64,000 bases of DNA from Xestospongia muta (lineage: Eukaryota > Porifera > Demospongiae > Haplosclerida > Petrosiidae). The notes under the pieces are model-generated. The model saw only the letters and a list, made by a program, of their open reading frames with translations. It did no database searches and was not told the DNA's origin. The stretch's first letter is position 1. Each line of letters begins with the position of its first letter. The translations under genes and the position numbers were made by a program. The stretch is from contig OY848930.1 of assembly GCA_963693285.1 (NCBI GenBank), positions 3,224,001-3,288,000 of the forward strand. The letters run 5' to 3'. Below, in pieces: positions 46,637-57,483 of the stretch.

Positions 46637-47250
46637 TTGACTAATCATAAGAAAGCTCAGTATGTAGATAAAGTCTTCTTCTGTGTTGCTGATTCAGTTA
46701 TTGATGTCTATATTAAGGATATATATCCTGATACAATTGATCTATATGTTTTCTATGCAAATGACAAGAAATGCTATGATACATATGTACCACTGGCTAA
46801 GGCATGTCTGTTCAATAATTGTGAGGGTTTCCATGTTGTTACAATCTTCTGTGGTTGTACCTGGAATCTTTCATCTCATCAAGCTATCAAAGTAGTCCTT
46901 AAAAAGGTGACTATATTGGCCTCATACTTTCTTCGAAACTACTGATCATTATTGTTTTTCTCCTTTATTTAGAATCAAATGATACATGCTCCCTACTGTA
47001 TCAACAGGAGATTTTTTCTTTGCTAACTTGGGAATAAATACATCTTTCTTTGTCTACAACCCTTGAAGTTACTGACTTACTACTTTGTCATAAGCCGCCA
47101 TATTGGTACCCAATATCCTGCATGTAAAGTACTTGTAGAAGAAAAATCTTTAACTAAAAATTCATTACGTAATCACAGTCTGCAAAGAAGTCCATATTTC
47201 TAGTACATTAACAGTTATATATGAAATACTTATATTTCAAAATAGTAGTG
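46637..47250 (+). pseudogene. Unrecognised host gene fragment (paralog of 25.2-25.8 kb)
   Basis: The open stretch 46637-46945 reads QYVDKVFFCVADSVIDVYIK, TIDLYVFYANDKKCYDTYVP and FHVVTIFCGC. The next 150 bp repeat sequence seen at 25570-25760, and part (47068-47100) recurs at 49870-49905, where it abuts the beta-helix pseudogene fragment. The repetition suggests a duplicated exon set; the function is unknown. Confidence 0.45.
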
Positions 47251-47299
47251 TGTGTAAACAAAATAACAAGAAAGTTATTGATTATTAGTGCTACACACT

Positions 47300-47560
47300 A
47301 ATATATGTATTGATGATATATTCATTATCTGGACATCAGATGAAGAAACCTATGACACTTTATAAAAGATATCAACAAATTCCTTCCTACCATTAAAATG
47401 ACTGGGGCCGTTATTATTCTGAAGCCACTTTCCTAGATGTTAAAATACATCTGAAAACAATACAATCCACACAGACCTCTATGTCAAACCAACAGACTGA
47501 CACCAATACTTACACTGAACAGCTGACTATATATGTTGACTAAGTAGACACCATATTGTT
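47300..47560 (+). pseudogene. Penelope-like reverse transcriptase relic
   Basis: The broken frame reads YIDDIFIIWTSDEETYDTL, then HTDLYVKPTD followed by HQYLH. The YIDDIF.IW box and the DLY.KPTD.HQYL text are characteristic of Penelope-like elements. It has several stops, and only the C-terminal third remains. Confidence 0.75.
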
Positions 47561-47839
47561 GTACCTGATGAAGGCTAATTGTAGCTGAAACATTGTGTAT
47601 TATTTATTCTTAAAAATAAAAATTATTCTAATATAAACATCAACAACAAGCTGAGCCAGTCCTTGTTCATTATATTTACAGTATCCTTCCTTCATCCCTC
47701 TGACTGAGCTCACTGTGGTATGTTATTCATTGTTGTAGTCTTTCAACTTACACTTAAAAGTACTACATACTAACATTTTGATTCATTACACATTATAATG
47801 TATAGTTATACAACTAATACATTACTATTATTCTACAAT

Positions 47840-48090
47840 AATATTACTCTTGAATGAACATTCATCAATCTTACACACAAAGACACGTACATACACACAC
47901 ATACCTTACAAATTGATAATAATTTTACATTCCTTTTTGATTGAAGTATTTTTAGTCCACAACTAACATGGTTATTATTTAGATCAATGGTAGCTTCAAA
48001 AGTCAAAATACTAGTTAGACTATTTGTTTTTATTAATTGATATTTCTAAAAATGGTTACTTCATACTTCTTTACTTGAGCTAAATATACA
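47840..48090 (-). pseudogene. Decayed Ig exon, paralog of Ig-FnIII gene 1
   Basis: It aligns with 31690-31930, the 3' half of exon 2 of Ig-FnIII gene 1, including the intron border region, but with stops and deletions. The rest of a gene is not found nearby, so it is a stray fragment. Confidence 0.7.
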
Positions 48091-49394
48091 TATATATCTA
48101 AAGAAATATTTCAACTGCATTTTGTCTGAAAATATTCTTCAAAACTGTCTAAAACTTTATTGTATATATAGTTTATTGACTTTTATTTAGTAAACAAAGA
48201 TAAGTGACTTACTTGAAATTGCCTGCTTGGTTGATATCATGGTATTTGTTTTTGTTTCAATTCTCTTGGTTTATATTGTCCATGAACTTGATACTTTTCT
48301 CTGTTACCTATATAGAAAACAGTGTTATTAAAGAACATGAATAACAAGACAGACGAAATTAACGTTGCTTTCACATTGCTGAAGCACTGCAGTAAGTTTA
48401 ATAAAATGCCAAAACTTCCTGTCTTAAAATTCTCAAACCATTTCTTACCAGAGATGTGGAGTGGTTTGTATCAAGTATAGTCTAACAAGATATCATCTTC
48501 TTTTGGTTGAAGTTGAAAATTTGCTTTGGTATTGTGAGAACGTGATTTGAGTCCAAGTACTACATTTGAGATTATCACTTACACAGTGAAATGTATGCAT
48601 ATATTTCTGAAACTTAAGTTACAAATATAGATGTGATAATAATCATTTTTATCCTCATTTCTCATGTGAATGACTACAATTGAGTTTTTTTTTAAGATTG
48701 AAAGTTTTGAAATTTGTAGAATATAAATAGACTTAGAAACTAATGGGATGACTTTACTATCGTATGTTGTATTCACATTATTGATGCTACTTTTGACATG
48801 AATTTTGTACCATAATATATATATACTGATTTATACTAACCCCATCAGACTCAGAGAAAATCTGAACTGGTAAAGTGTTCTAGGTCATGCTCGCGTATAC
48901 AGTACCAACATACCTAGCCTTTTCCTGTATTGGTCTACTTGCGACTTGGATTTGTCTTGGCCATCTTTCTTCCCCATTTATCTCTTTCTTGCAAAATTTT
49001 ATCTGACTATCATGTGGCATGTGTACTTGTGTGTGATTTTAAAAAAAATTGGAACAATTGAAACTTCCCAATAGTCAAAATGTGTGTGAGATAGTGGAGT
49101 AGAAGATTGATAGAGAGAAGATAAGATTAGAAACAATGGTAGTACAATAGAAATTTGCATTGTACAAGTATTGTATCTAATCTTATCTTGATTTGTACCT
49201 TTCTTTATAAAGAAAGATACACTCAATCTTTAGAGTTGTTTATCATTATTCCTTGTTAGCAGACTAGATCAACACCAGAAATCGTATCATGATCTGAAGG
49301 AGGAATTCTAAGTTGCTCTAAGAATTGAAGCAGTTCGTTATCAACAAGTGAGTACAAGAGTATAACAGATAAAGACTGGCACTCTCTCCCTCTT

Positions 49395-49449
<55 letters not shown>

Positions 49450-49845
49450 TGCAATTAGAATTGATTCTTGACAAGTTAACTATGACCTCACTATGTGTCA
49501 AGATGAGCTAACAACATTAAGAGACAAGCAAAGCAAAGCAAATCAGTGAACTCTCTACAGTCAAGACATTGTGCTTGTTACAATGACACTTTAGTTAGCT
49601 CTTCCCATTTTAGATTGTTAAAGAACACAAGAGTCATATCACAGAATTAATGATAAATTGACAAGAGTTTCTCTCACAGTACAGAGACAAGATAGGACAG
49701 TTAGAATCTAAGATGATTAAAAAAATAAGCTAGAATCAAGAGTAGTCACATTCAGAGGGGTAGGACTGAAGTTTAAGTTGGGGGGGCTGACCTTATATTT
49801 AGTTGCATTATATTATTAAACATCAAAATAACCAAATAAATTAAT
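48091..49845. other. Spacer with a microsatellite, no gene seen
   Basis: No family recognised. A (TC)n tract lies at 49382-49447. Confidence 0.4.
49382..49447. repeat. (TC)n microsatellite
   Basis: Nearly pure TC dinucleotides. The Arg-Glu repeat frame read on the opposite strand is an artefact of this tract. Confidence 0.95.
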
Positions 49846-49934
49846 TTGTCTGTAGTTAAAGGAAACAAACTCTTGAAGTTACTGACTTACTACTTTGTCA
49901 TAAGCCGTACAAGAACTAGAACTAGTACAAGAAA

Positions 49935-50700
49935 TGGAATTGGAGGTAGTCCACCATCTTGGTCAGCTGAATTTTACATACATCCTTGTCCAATGGGATT
50001 TATGTTAAAAGGAGATGAGTGTGTATGTGACAGTTTCATTTTCTAAAGTTCTCATCACTTGTATAGACATCATAGCTTATGTTCCTATTCATACATCACA
50101 AGAAGGAACAGTGGTAGTGTGGTATGGTGATGGTAATGTTGAATATCTCTCCAGTCTTCAACATATTGTTCTGCTTACTGTTGTAATAAGTTTGTTTTTG
50201 TACTTTATGTATTGTTCCTTACTTTTGGCAACTTTGTCCTTACAAACAAGAACAAGGTTACTGGTATGGAGTGAGGATGATAGTTGTTATATATGTCTAT
50301 TTAATGTGGGCAGTCTTTAGAGGATATAATTTTAACCTAATGTTGTTCATACAACTAACACCAGTTATTATATTGTGCATCATCCAGTCATCTCTTAAAC
50401 CATTTCGTAGTTACAGGCTAAACTATGTGAATATGTCAACTTCAGTCAGCTCTTGTATTTGGTGGTAGATATTACTGGTTGTCTATTGTGATGACTTATA
50501 TAATTCTTATTTTACTAATGGTTGTGATGGGATGTTAATGTTGGCAAAAATTGAAATGCAAGTTGAGAAGAGAACGAAGTCATGGTCATGGTCATGTGAT
50601 TATCCCAGTGGATGAAGAGGATGATGAGATGAGGCAAGCTCTTTTATTACTTACTGATTAAGTTTGGTCATATCCTCAGTTATATGTATTAGAAAGTTTG
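49935..50700 (+). pseudogene. Beta-helix/multi-TM paralog, short decayed copy
   Basis: It begins GGSPPSWSAEFYIHPCPMGF, equivalent to residue about 750 of the intact protein, and runs to DECVCDSFI. It then jumps across about 680 bp to SKVLITCIDIIAYVPIH, losing the Cys-rich region and the first membrane spans. A second deletion after YFMYCSLLLATL removes the segment up to YKQ(E)QGYWYGVRM. It ends DEEDDEMRQALLLLTD as in the intact gene. Non-functional. Confidence 0.85.
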
Positions 50701-51600
50701 TATGTAATTTTGTAGTTTAGCTATAATGATGATTGTTTGGAAAGTTTTGAAAACAATTCACGAGTAAAGAGCGTCTACAAATTCATCAAAACACACATTG
50801 ACCCAGTACCTAATTCAGTTACACAACCTCTAAAGCACAATTAAAGACTTTTAAATTTGAATTAATAATATGGTAGTTTGTTAATTGACATATAATTGCA
50901 ACAAAAACTTTAAAGAGATAACTTGACTATTAATATAAAGATATATCATGCACTGAAATATGTAAAGACATAAATATACTGACAAAAAATGAAAATTCTA
51001 GACACCTGTGTGGAATTTATAAACTATCTAATGGGAAAAGGTTAGTATATCTGCAATAGATAAATAATACTTGCATGAAAAGTATTATCTTTATCAACTA
51101 AACTGAGGTACTATTATACCAGCTTTTATTAGTCTTGCTATTGAGACACTATTGATATGGAAGACAGAATAAATTTTTTAATTATACCAAAGTAAACTTG
51201 ATTTTCATCACTATACACTACAGTAAAATCTGTCATCTTCTTACTCCTTACATGCTTCCTTATTGACAGCTCTCTACATCTTCTTTGGTAATCCCTCTAA
51301 GTAAATCATAGCTCAAAGTCATACAAGGATTACCATCACTGCTACAGTGACATGACACCTACATGTGTACAAATAAATTATATATTTCCTCTCCTCTAAC
51401 TGAATTTAAAGATGTTCATCATCTTGAAAGGAGATAGACTATCACAGATTTCCAATCCTATAATGATTACATGTCAAATATATGTACATACATTACATAT
51501 GTTGTACGTACTATGTATATACATTTGACATTAAATTTTAATGTTACACATATGTAAAATATTATTACCTAGGTGGAAACTACTATTACTATAATCAGCT
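50701..51600. other. Spacer, no gene seen
   Basis: The first 150 bp is homologous to the 3' flank of the intact beta-helix gene (61270-61400); beyond that nothing is recognised. Confidence 0.45.
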
Positions 51601-52870
51601 AACTTTAAAAAATTGATTGATTTGTCATTTATGTCTACCCATTTCAGAACATTATTATCACAATCATAATAGGGTTTTCTCCTAAAGAAAATTTATCACT
51701 TTTAAAAAATATTTTTTTTATTTTAACTCAATCAAGTAAGGAAGATTTAGACAATGCTTTAAAGAAGATGAAAGAATTACATCACTATTGATGTGGTAGA
51801 CTACTCAGTGTTGATAAAGTAGATACAGTCTAACATCAATATGACTATCATTATAGCATTTTAAAATGATGTACTACATACTTCATCAAGTTAAGTTCCC
51901 CACTCTTACGCTGACTGGTCATTGTCCTAAATTGTGAAGCTGGCCTGGCCAACTATTTAACCAGTTTCATACTTATATAAGTTGGTACTATTTCATTTAT
52001 CTAAGGACAAGATTTGTGTATACAAATGCAGTAAGAAGAACTATGTCACAACTTTCCTAGTATCTAGTCAGTCAATTCAGGTAGCTCATTTTGGTGAGAT
52101 CCCAAATTTGGCATATGTTGATTCTTCTCTTCAAATTGTAGCCTATTTTCCTTCTCAGCATTTGCAGCATGCACCAATACAGTTAGATCTGCTACATACA
52201 ATATAGAATCACCATCAGAATCTATGAGTCCATGTTGAGACTTGTGGACGTGATCAACTGTGATAGCTATTTCTAATAGATATGCTATCAAAAGAAAATA
52301 GACAGATGAGGAAGAGAGTACGTGTATTGGAAAACATGTAGAGCACTTGGGAGTATTGACATTGTATAAGCTGTATCCTTCAATTACCATAAATCTCTAA
52401 TTAAAGAACAATGAGGAATGTACATAAATAGAAATACTTTTAGCAGAAGGAGAGATAAAGATTAAAGGAGTGGCTAAAATAACTAGCAACCAAATAACTA
52501 TTGGAAACTGTAATATCATGATAATTGTATATTTCTTAATGTAAATGATCATGATGTTAAATGAAATTTCGCTTATAATGAACTAAATAAGTTTGTTTTG
52601 ATAATTAGTATGTGGATGACCTTGATGGTATAAAAAAGACACACTGATGACTTTTTTCAGGGATATGAAGTCACATTTGACAATATCACAGCTGTAAAGC
52701 TTCAAAAGACACCTCTGATCATGTGGAATGGATCTATACAACTAAGTTAAAAGGCAAAACAGTTCTTGTGCTAGGAGAGAAGCTACCATTAGATGGCAAG
52801 GTTTAGGTTAATAATGTTTCAATCAAAAGCATTACCTTTGCCAACTAAATTAAGTATTACCATCACTACC
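51601..52870. pseudogene. Duplicated remnant locus, copy 2
   Basis: Blocks related to 26.4-27.3 kb (51640-51790; 52600-52870 with YVDDLDGIKKT and NITAVKLQKTPLIMW) and to 54.9-55.5 kb (51780-52390). On the minus strand 52390-52070 encodes SQHGLIDSDGDSILYVADL and KNQHMPNLGSHQNELPELTD ending in TAG, largely conserved in copy 3. On the plus strand a coiled-coil-like stretch, KENRQMRKRVRVLE, is also conserved. I cannot tell which strand was coding. Confidence 0.4.
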
Positions 52871-54429
52871 TACAATGGTATGACACCTACATGTGTACAA
52901 ATAAACTATTTATATAATAAAAGCAATACTGATTAACTGATCACTTCTTCTTTGAGATAATTATATAATGATGTAACACTGATTCACTTTCTAAGGTTGC
53001 TTCAAGTTCTTTGTGAGCAATTGTACACAAGTAATACTTTCCATAATTTGAAACATAGTCTTGGTATACATGTACATACAGACAAATATCACATACCTGC
53101 ATGTATATCCACCTGATGTGTGCCATGAAATGTTTTCAAATATTAGAGTTTTGCATTTTCAAATTCATAGCAGGTATTAGCCCACTAAAGCCCAAGGTCT
53201 CTCAGTCTCTGGTAAATGTAAGAGATAATGTAAGTCAACAATAGCATATCTTTTGTCTATAAGTCTACATTTGTACATCATTCATAATTATGACCATACT
53301 AACCATACAAAATCATGAAATCTATGATAAAAGTTACGAATTAGCTCTTTACTGATTATTATTTCTTTATTAACAAACATCAACAATTTTGGACAATGTT
53401 AGCAAGTATTGTGTTATCAGAACATCTTGCATAGACAGTAAAATGTAAAACGCAAGAAGTAATAACATTCAGATGCTAATAATAGACTTTTATGAGACTT
53501 ACTCATTGGTTATAGAATATGCTCATCTTTAGTTGAAGTATATGATACTGTGATTGTTAAGATTAGGGGCAAGTAGAGTTATATGAGAATAAAATCCTTA
53601 ATTTATGCATAATAATTACATAGAATCAGAAGTTGAGTTGAAGATATCGAGGAAATGTTCTGTATATATATTATCGATATACAATATTCCTTTGTTTTGT
53701 GTAGGGCTAAAGAAGAAGCAGACTATAACTTCTAAAGCAATTATAAAAAAACATCAGCATTATCCCTAGAAGTTTCCTGAAACATTAACAATGAGTGGTA
53801 GAAATGGTGAGAATATCAAGGCTCTTAGTTAGAAGACGTGTCTTGCAATTGTGTGGAAAATCTTACTGGTAAATGTACAATGTGATTGTTATTGCTTATA
53901 TTTGTAGGTGATTTATTTCTAAACGAATGAGCTGTGTTTAGTGAAACCTGAAAGATATTAATTGTGACATGATGGGAAATGTATTGGCTGGAACATTGTG
54001 TCTAGACAATGTCTTCTTAGAGAAATGTAGAAATTTATATTCCTATAATTGAGGCTTATGACATTTCAATTTCTGTTCAAACTGATCTTTCAATAAACAT
54101 TTGTTGTCACTATTATATCAATGTACACACTTATCATAGTAACTTGTACTCAACAACCATGTTATCATACCTTAATTGTTGGGTTTGTTCATCTCTATTT
54201 GCATAAAAAACTGTACATATAATGCTAAGATGCTCAATAAAAAGATTAGGGAAGTGGCTAAAATAACATATTAAAAACTCTAACTTGATTACTATTGTCC
54301 TGTGTAATTGACTCCTTACCAAATGATAATGATTTTTTAAAAAACTCATTATTAGTTCTAACATTTTATAATCAGTCAATTCCATAGGACAATAGTAATC
54401 AAACAGCATTATGTTTCCTTTCAGTTGGT
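52871..54429. other. Spacer, no gene seen
   Basis: AT-rich, with only short motif-free frames. Confidence 0.4.
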
Positions 54430-54621
54430 ATCATACAATCTATATAATCATTATATTGGTTAATCAATCAGCTTCATTTTAGAGTATTATTTCTACTTTA
54501 CATCAAAAAGAATCCAACTATGGACATTGGGCTAAATTCAATCAATCAAGAAAAAATGTAGATGATGCTTCAAAGAGACAAGTACAAGTTGAGGACAATG
54601 TCAGCAACTTAAGATATATAC

Positions 54622-54668
<47 letters not shown>

Positions 54669-55540
54669 TTTCGTCTGCAAAAATTCTTCATAACTCTCTA
54701 ATACTTTACATGTACATATAGTTTGTTGACTTTTATTTAACAAATAAAGATAAAGGTACAGTGTTTAGCTCAGTAGTGTTTCCTTACTCAAATTTTTACA
54801 GTTTCTCAATAGCCACTCCTATTTTTTAACAGTGTACAAGTTGGAAATAGTTACATTACGAGCTCACTTGAAACTAGATCAGTGCTAATTTGGTAAAGAT
54901 AATTATTTAAAATCTCAGATTGGGACTCTTGGTAAATGGTAATTACTAACTTTGAGCACCATTGATGTTGTAGACCAGTCAATGTTGATAATGTGCATAT
55001 TGTCTAATATCAGTATGACCATCATTATACCATTTCTACATGTACATACTTCATTGTCCTAATTTGTAAAGTTGGCATTGCCAACTATTTAATCAGTTTC
55101 ATACTTATAGAAGTTGCTACTACTTTCATTTATCTTAGGACAAGATTTGTGTATACAAAAGCAGTAAAAAGAACTATATCTCAACTTACCCAGTGTCTAG
55201 TCAGCCAATTCTGGTAGCTCATTTGGTGAGATCCCAGATTTGGCATGTGTTGATTCTTCTCTCCAACTTTTATACTATCCAATTGTTCTTTCTCAGTATT
55301 TGTAGCATGCACTAGTGCTGTACCAAGTATATCTACTATATACAATATAGAATTCCCATCAGAGTCTGTTTGTCCATGTTGAGACTGTGGAAGTGAAGAA
55401 CTGTGTTAACCATTTCTAATTCAACAATAGATATGCTATCAGATTGATGCAACAAGTGCTCATCAACAAGGTGGAAAAGAGACAGCTAAGGAAGAGAGTA
55501 CATGTATTGGAAAAACATGTAGAGCACTTGGAGGTAATGA
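54430..55540. pseudogene. Duplicated remnant locus, copy 3
   Basis: It opens with a MITE A end fragment (54430-54482). Next comes DNA matching the 26.9-27.0 kb helix text (VDDASKRQ equivalent), an (AT)n tract at 54625-54667, and 500 bp matching 51.8-52.4 kb. Here the conserved minus-strand frame has a one-base deletion, while the plus strand keeps KVEKRQLRKRVHVLEKHVEH. Confidence 0.4.
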
Positions 55541-55551
55541 ATAATTCATTT

Positions 55552-56379
55552 GTGCCGAACCTCGCTGTAGTTTCTAAGTTATTTATAAATTCTATGCCAG
55601 CTTAGGCCCAGCTATGATGTTGTTATTGCAAGAAAATTTATTAACATTCCAGAAGGTGTGGTTATAAAATGGCAAGCTTTGTCATTCTGTATATGCTCAT
55701 TAATTGTTGCTTGATTTCTAGCTTTGCCATGTTTGTGAAGCAGTAACTGAATAAGTGATAGTATCATTCAATTCCCAAGCAAGATTAAGTGCTACTTTCC
55801 TGATGAAAAGTTTCTCTGAGTCTTTACATGACCCTTTAAAATCTATCAATATTTCATATACAAAATTTATTGTAACTTGAAGATGAAACCTTTGGAAACG
55901 TCCCGTGGTACAAATATAAATCAATATATTATCTATTAGTAGCAGTCTTTTCAGTGCTTGGAGACATTTCCTGAATGCGTTACTTCGCTCCAAGTCCACA
56001 AAACATTTTTCAGAACTTTTCTAACGATTACTTCGACCAACGGCCTTCTGTCTTGCTGATCCGTATTCCTCTGAGATTGTTTACAACATACTAAAAAATC
56101 TCCACGTTAAGTTTTTTACTTTTCGAGAAACGGCACTTGACCTCTGCAGCCTGAAAATTCTTTTGCGAGTTTTAAGCTTCTGTTTTCCTTGACGATGTTC
56201 TTGACACTACTGTTGTAAAGTCCACATGCTTTTCTGTTCGTTGCTAAACGTTGGTAGCTGCTAATGCTTCGGTTGCCAAGTTATAGCAGTTCAAAAAAAA
56301 CAACTCTGGTAACAGACACACACACACACACACAAACAGACTACAGTACCCTCGCTATGCGCCCACGCACAGCGAGGTT
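55552..56379 (-). mobile_element. Hairpin-ended repeat family C, copy 2 (inverted)
   Basis: The left end is GTGCCGAACCTCGCTG; the right end carries a 28-nt hairpin (56350-56377, CCTCGCTATGCG-CCCA-CGCACAGCGAGG) and GGTT. A minus-strand frame, 55999-55718, reads MDLERSNAFRKCLQALKRLL, TTGRFQRFHLQVTINFVYEI and WELNDTITYSV (93 residues). After it, another frame reads ARNQATINEHI, which is also found in the Helitron Rep gene at about 4975-5010. It is more complete than copy 1. The family is unknown to me; a non-autonomous Helitron relative is possible. Confidence 0.6.
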
Positions 56380-56490
56380 AATAATGTCTACTTTATATCT
56401 TAATACTGTAATTACCCTTTGTATCCATTAAAAAATTATCTCCATCATCTATGTCTCATTTAAATATGTCTTTTTCTTACAGCCATAATG

Positions 56491-56594
56491 TAAATAATCA
56501 TAGTAATATCTGTAAAACAGTAGCGTCCTAAATATCTGTATATAAATAATCATAGTAATATCTGTAAAACAGTAGCGTCCTAAATATCTGTATA
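56491..56594. repeat. 52-bp perfect tandem duplication upstream of the beta-helix gene
   Basis: Units 56491-56542 and 56543-56594 are identical and contain ATCATAGTAATATCTGTA and TCCTAAATATCTG. Related units occur upstream of the 43.7-kb pseudogene. Confidence 0.95.
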
Positions 56595-56705
56595 TAGATT
56601 TACTTTATTGTTTATTTATGGATCACTTAGTTAAGTAATTCCTATTATATCAAATATTAAAGACTATATACTAGTCTATATTACTTATAAAATATTATAT
56701 ACTCT

Positions 56706-56962
56706 GTAAAAGTGATTTGTTGTTGATTTATCCAATATATACGTTTATAAAGGTTGCAAATATGTGACAAATTATTTGATACAAACTGAAAGTAAACATC
56801 ACAATGTTTTCATTCCTTACATACTATCAGATTGACTAAATATACTATGTATTTTAAGAAAGAAAACAATGTGTTTATTTTCAGTTTTCATTAAAAAAAT
56901 TCTGCTACGTACATACAACCTGTATAGACATATATTGGCTAAATCAACCAATTAATTTTTAC
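56706..56962. mobile_element. MITE family A, copy 2
   Basis: 257 bp with the same inverted ends as 2115-2378 (GTAAAA outermost, then the TTGGT..ATTTA..CCAATATAT block). It lies about 90 bp upstream of the conserved 5' block of the beta-helix gene. Confidence 0.7.
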
Positions 56963-57048
56963 TGTAATATATACATATGTCTTACTTAAAATACATCCTT
57001 GTATATAAGTCTATACATGCTGTTAGAGATGAAATGACAGACAAGCTG

Positions 57049-57483
57049 AAAGTGTTTTCTTTAGTATCAATAAGCATATTTTGTAATGAATATATTTAAT
57101 AAATGCTAATTTTTTAAAAGACATACTAGTTGCCTTCTGATAGAACTTCAACTTGTCAGATATCAAAGAGTAGAAATCTGTGAGCAACTTATTACAGCTT
57201 GTCTTGAAGTATCATTACTTTCTGAGAGGCACAGTAGTTGCATGCAGATAGAAATTTCAACTGTCAAAGATCAAAAAGTGGAGATCAGTGAGTAAATTTA
57301 TTAATACAGCTATTGATTTTTATTTAAATAATCAATAAGCATGTTTTATCTTGAAGAGTAATATATATATGTTGTATTCTACAAGAACTACATTTTTAGA
57401 GTGCTATTCTGTACATAATTAAAGTCTTAGATAAATATTATTAATAACAATCATTGTTCCTTGTAGGATATTGTCATAAAACA
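57049..57483 (+). promoter_or_regulatory. Conserved 5' block of the beta-helix gene
   Basis: About 430 bp conserved with bases 1-440 of the window. It ends in a pyrimidine-rich stretch and CTTGTAG at 57466-57472, just before the ATG at 57484, which looks like a 3' splice site for a 5' UTR intron. It probably contains a promoter and leader exon; no TATA box could be fixed. Confidence 0.55.

Noticed and set aside
49256..49501. Arg-Glu-rich open frame
   Set aside because: Translation of the (TC)n microsatellite.
57454..57483. Upstream ATG at 57454 as the start of the beta-helix protein
   Set aside because: It precedes a conserved splice-acceptor-like TTGTAG, and the truncated paralog at 1-551 conserves the ATG equivalent to 57484, where the signal peptide begins.
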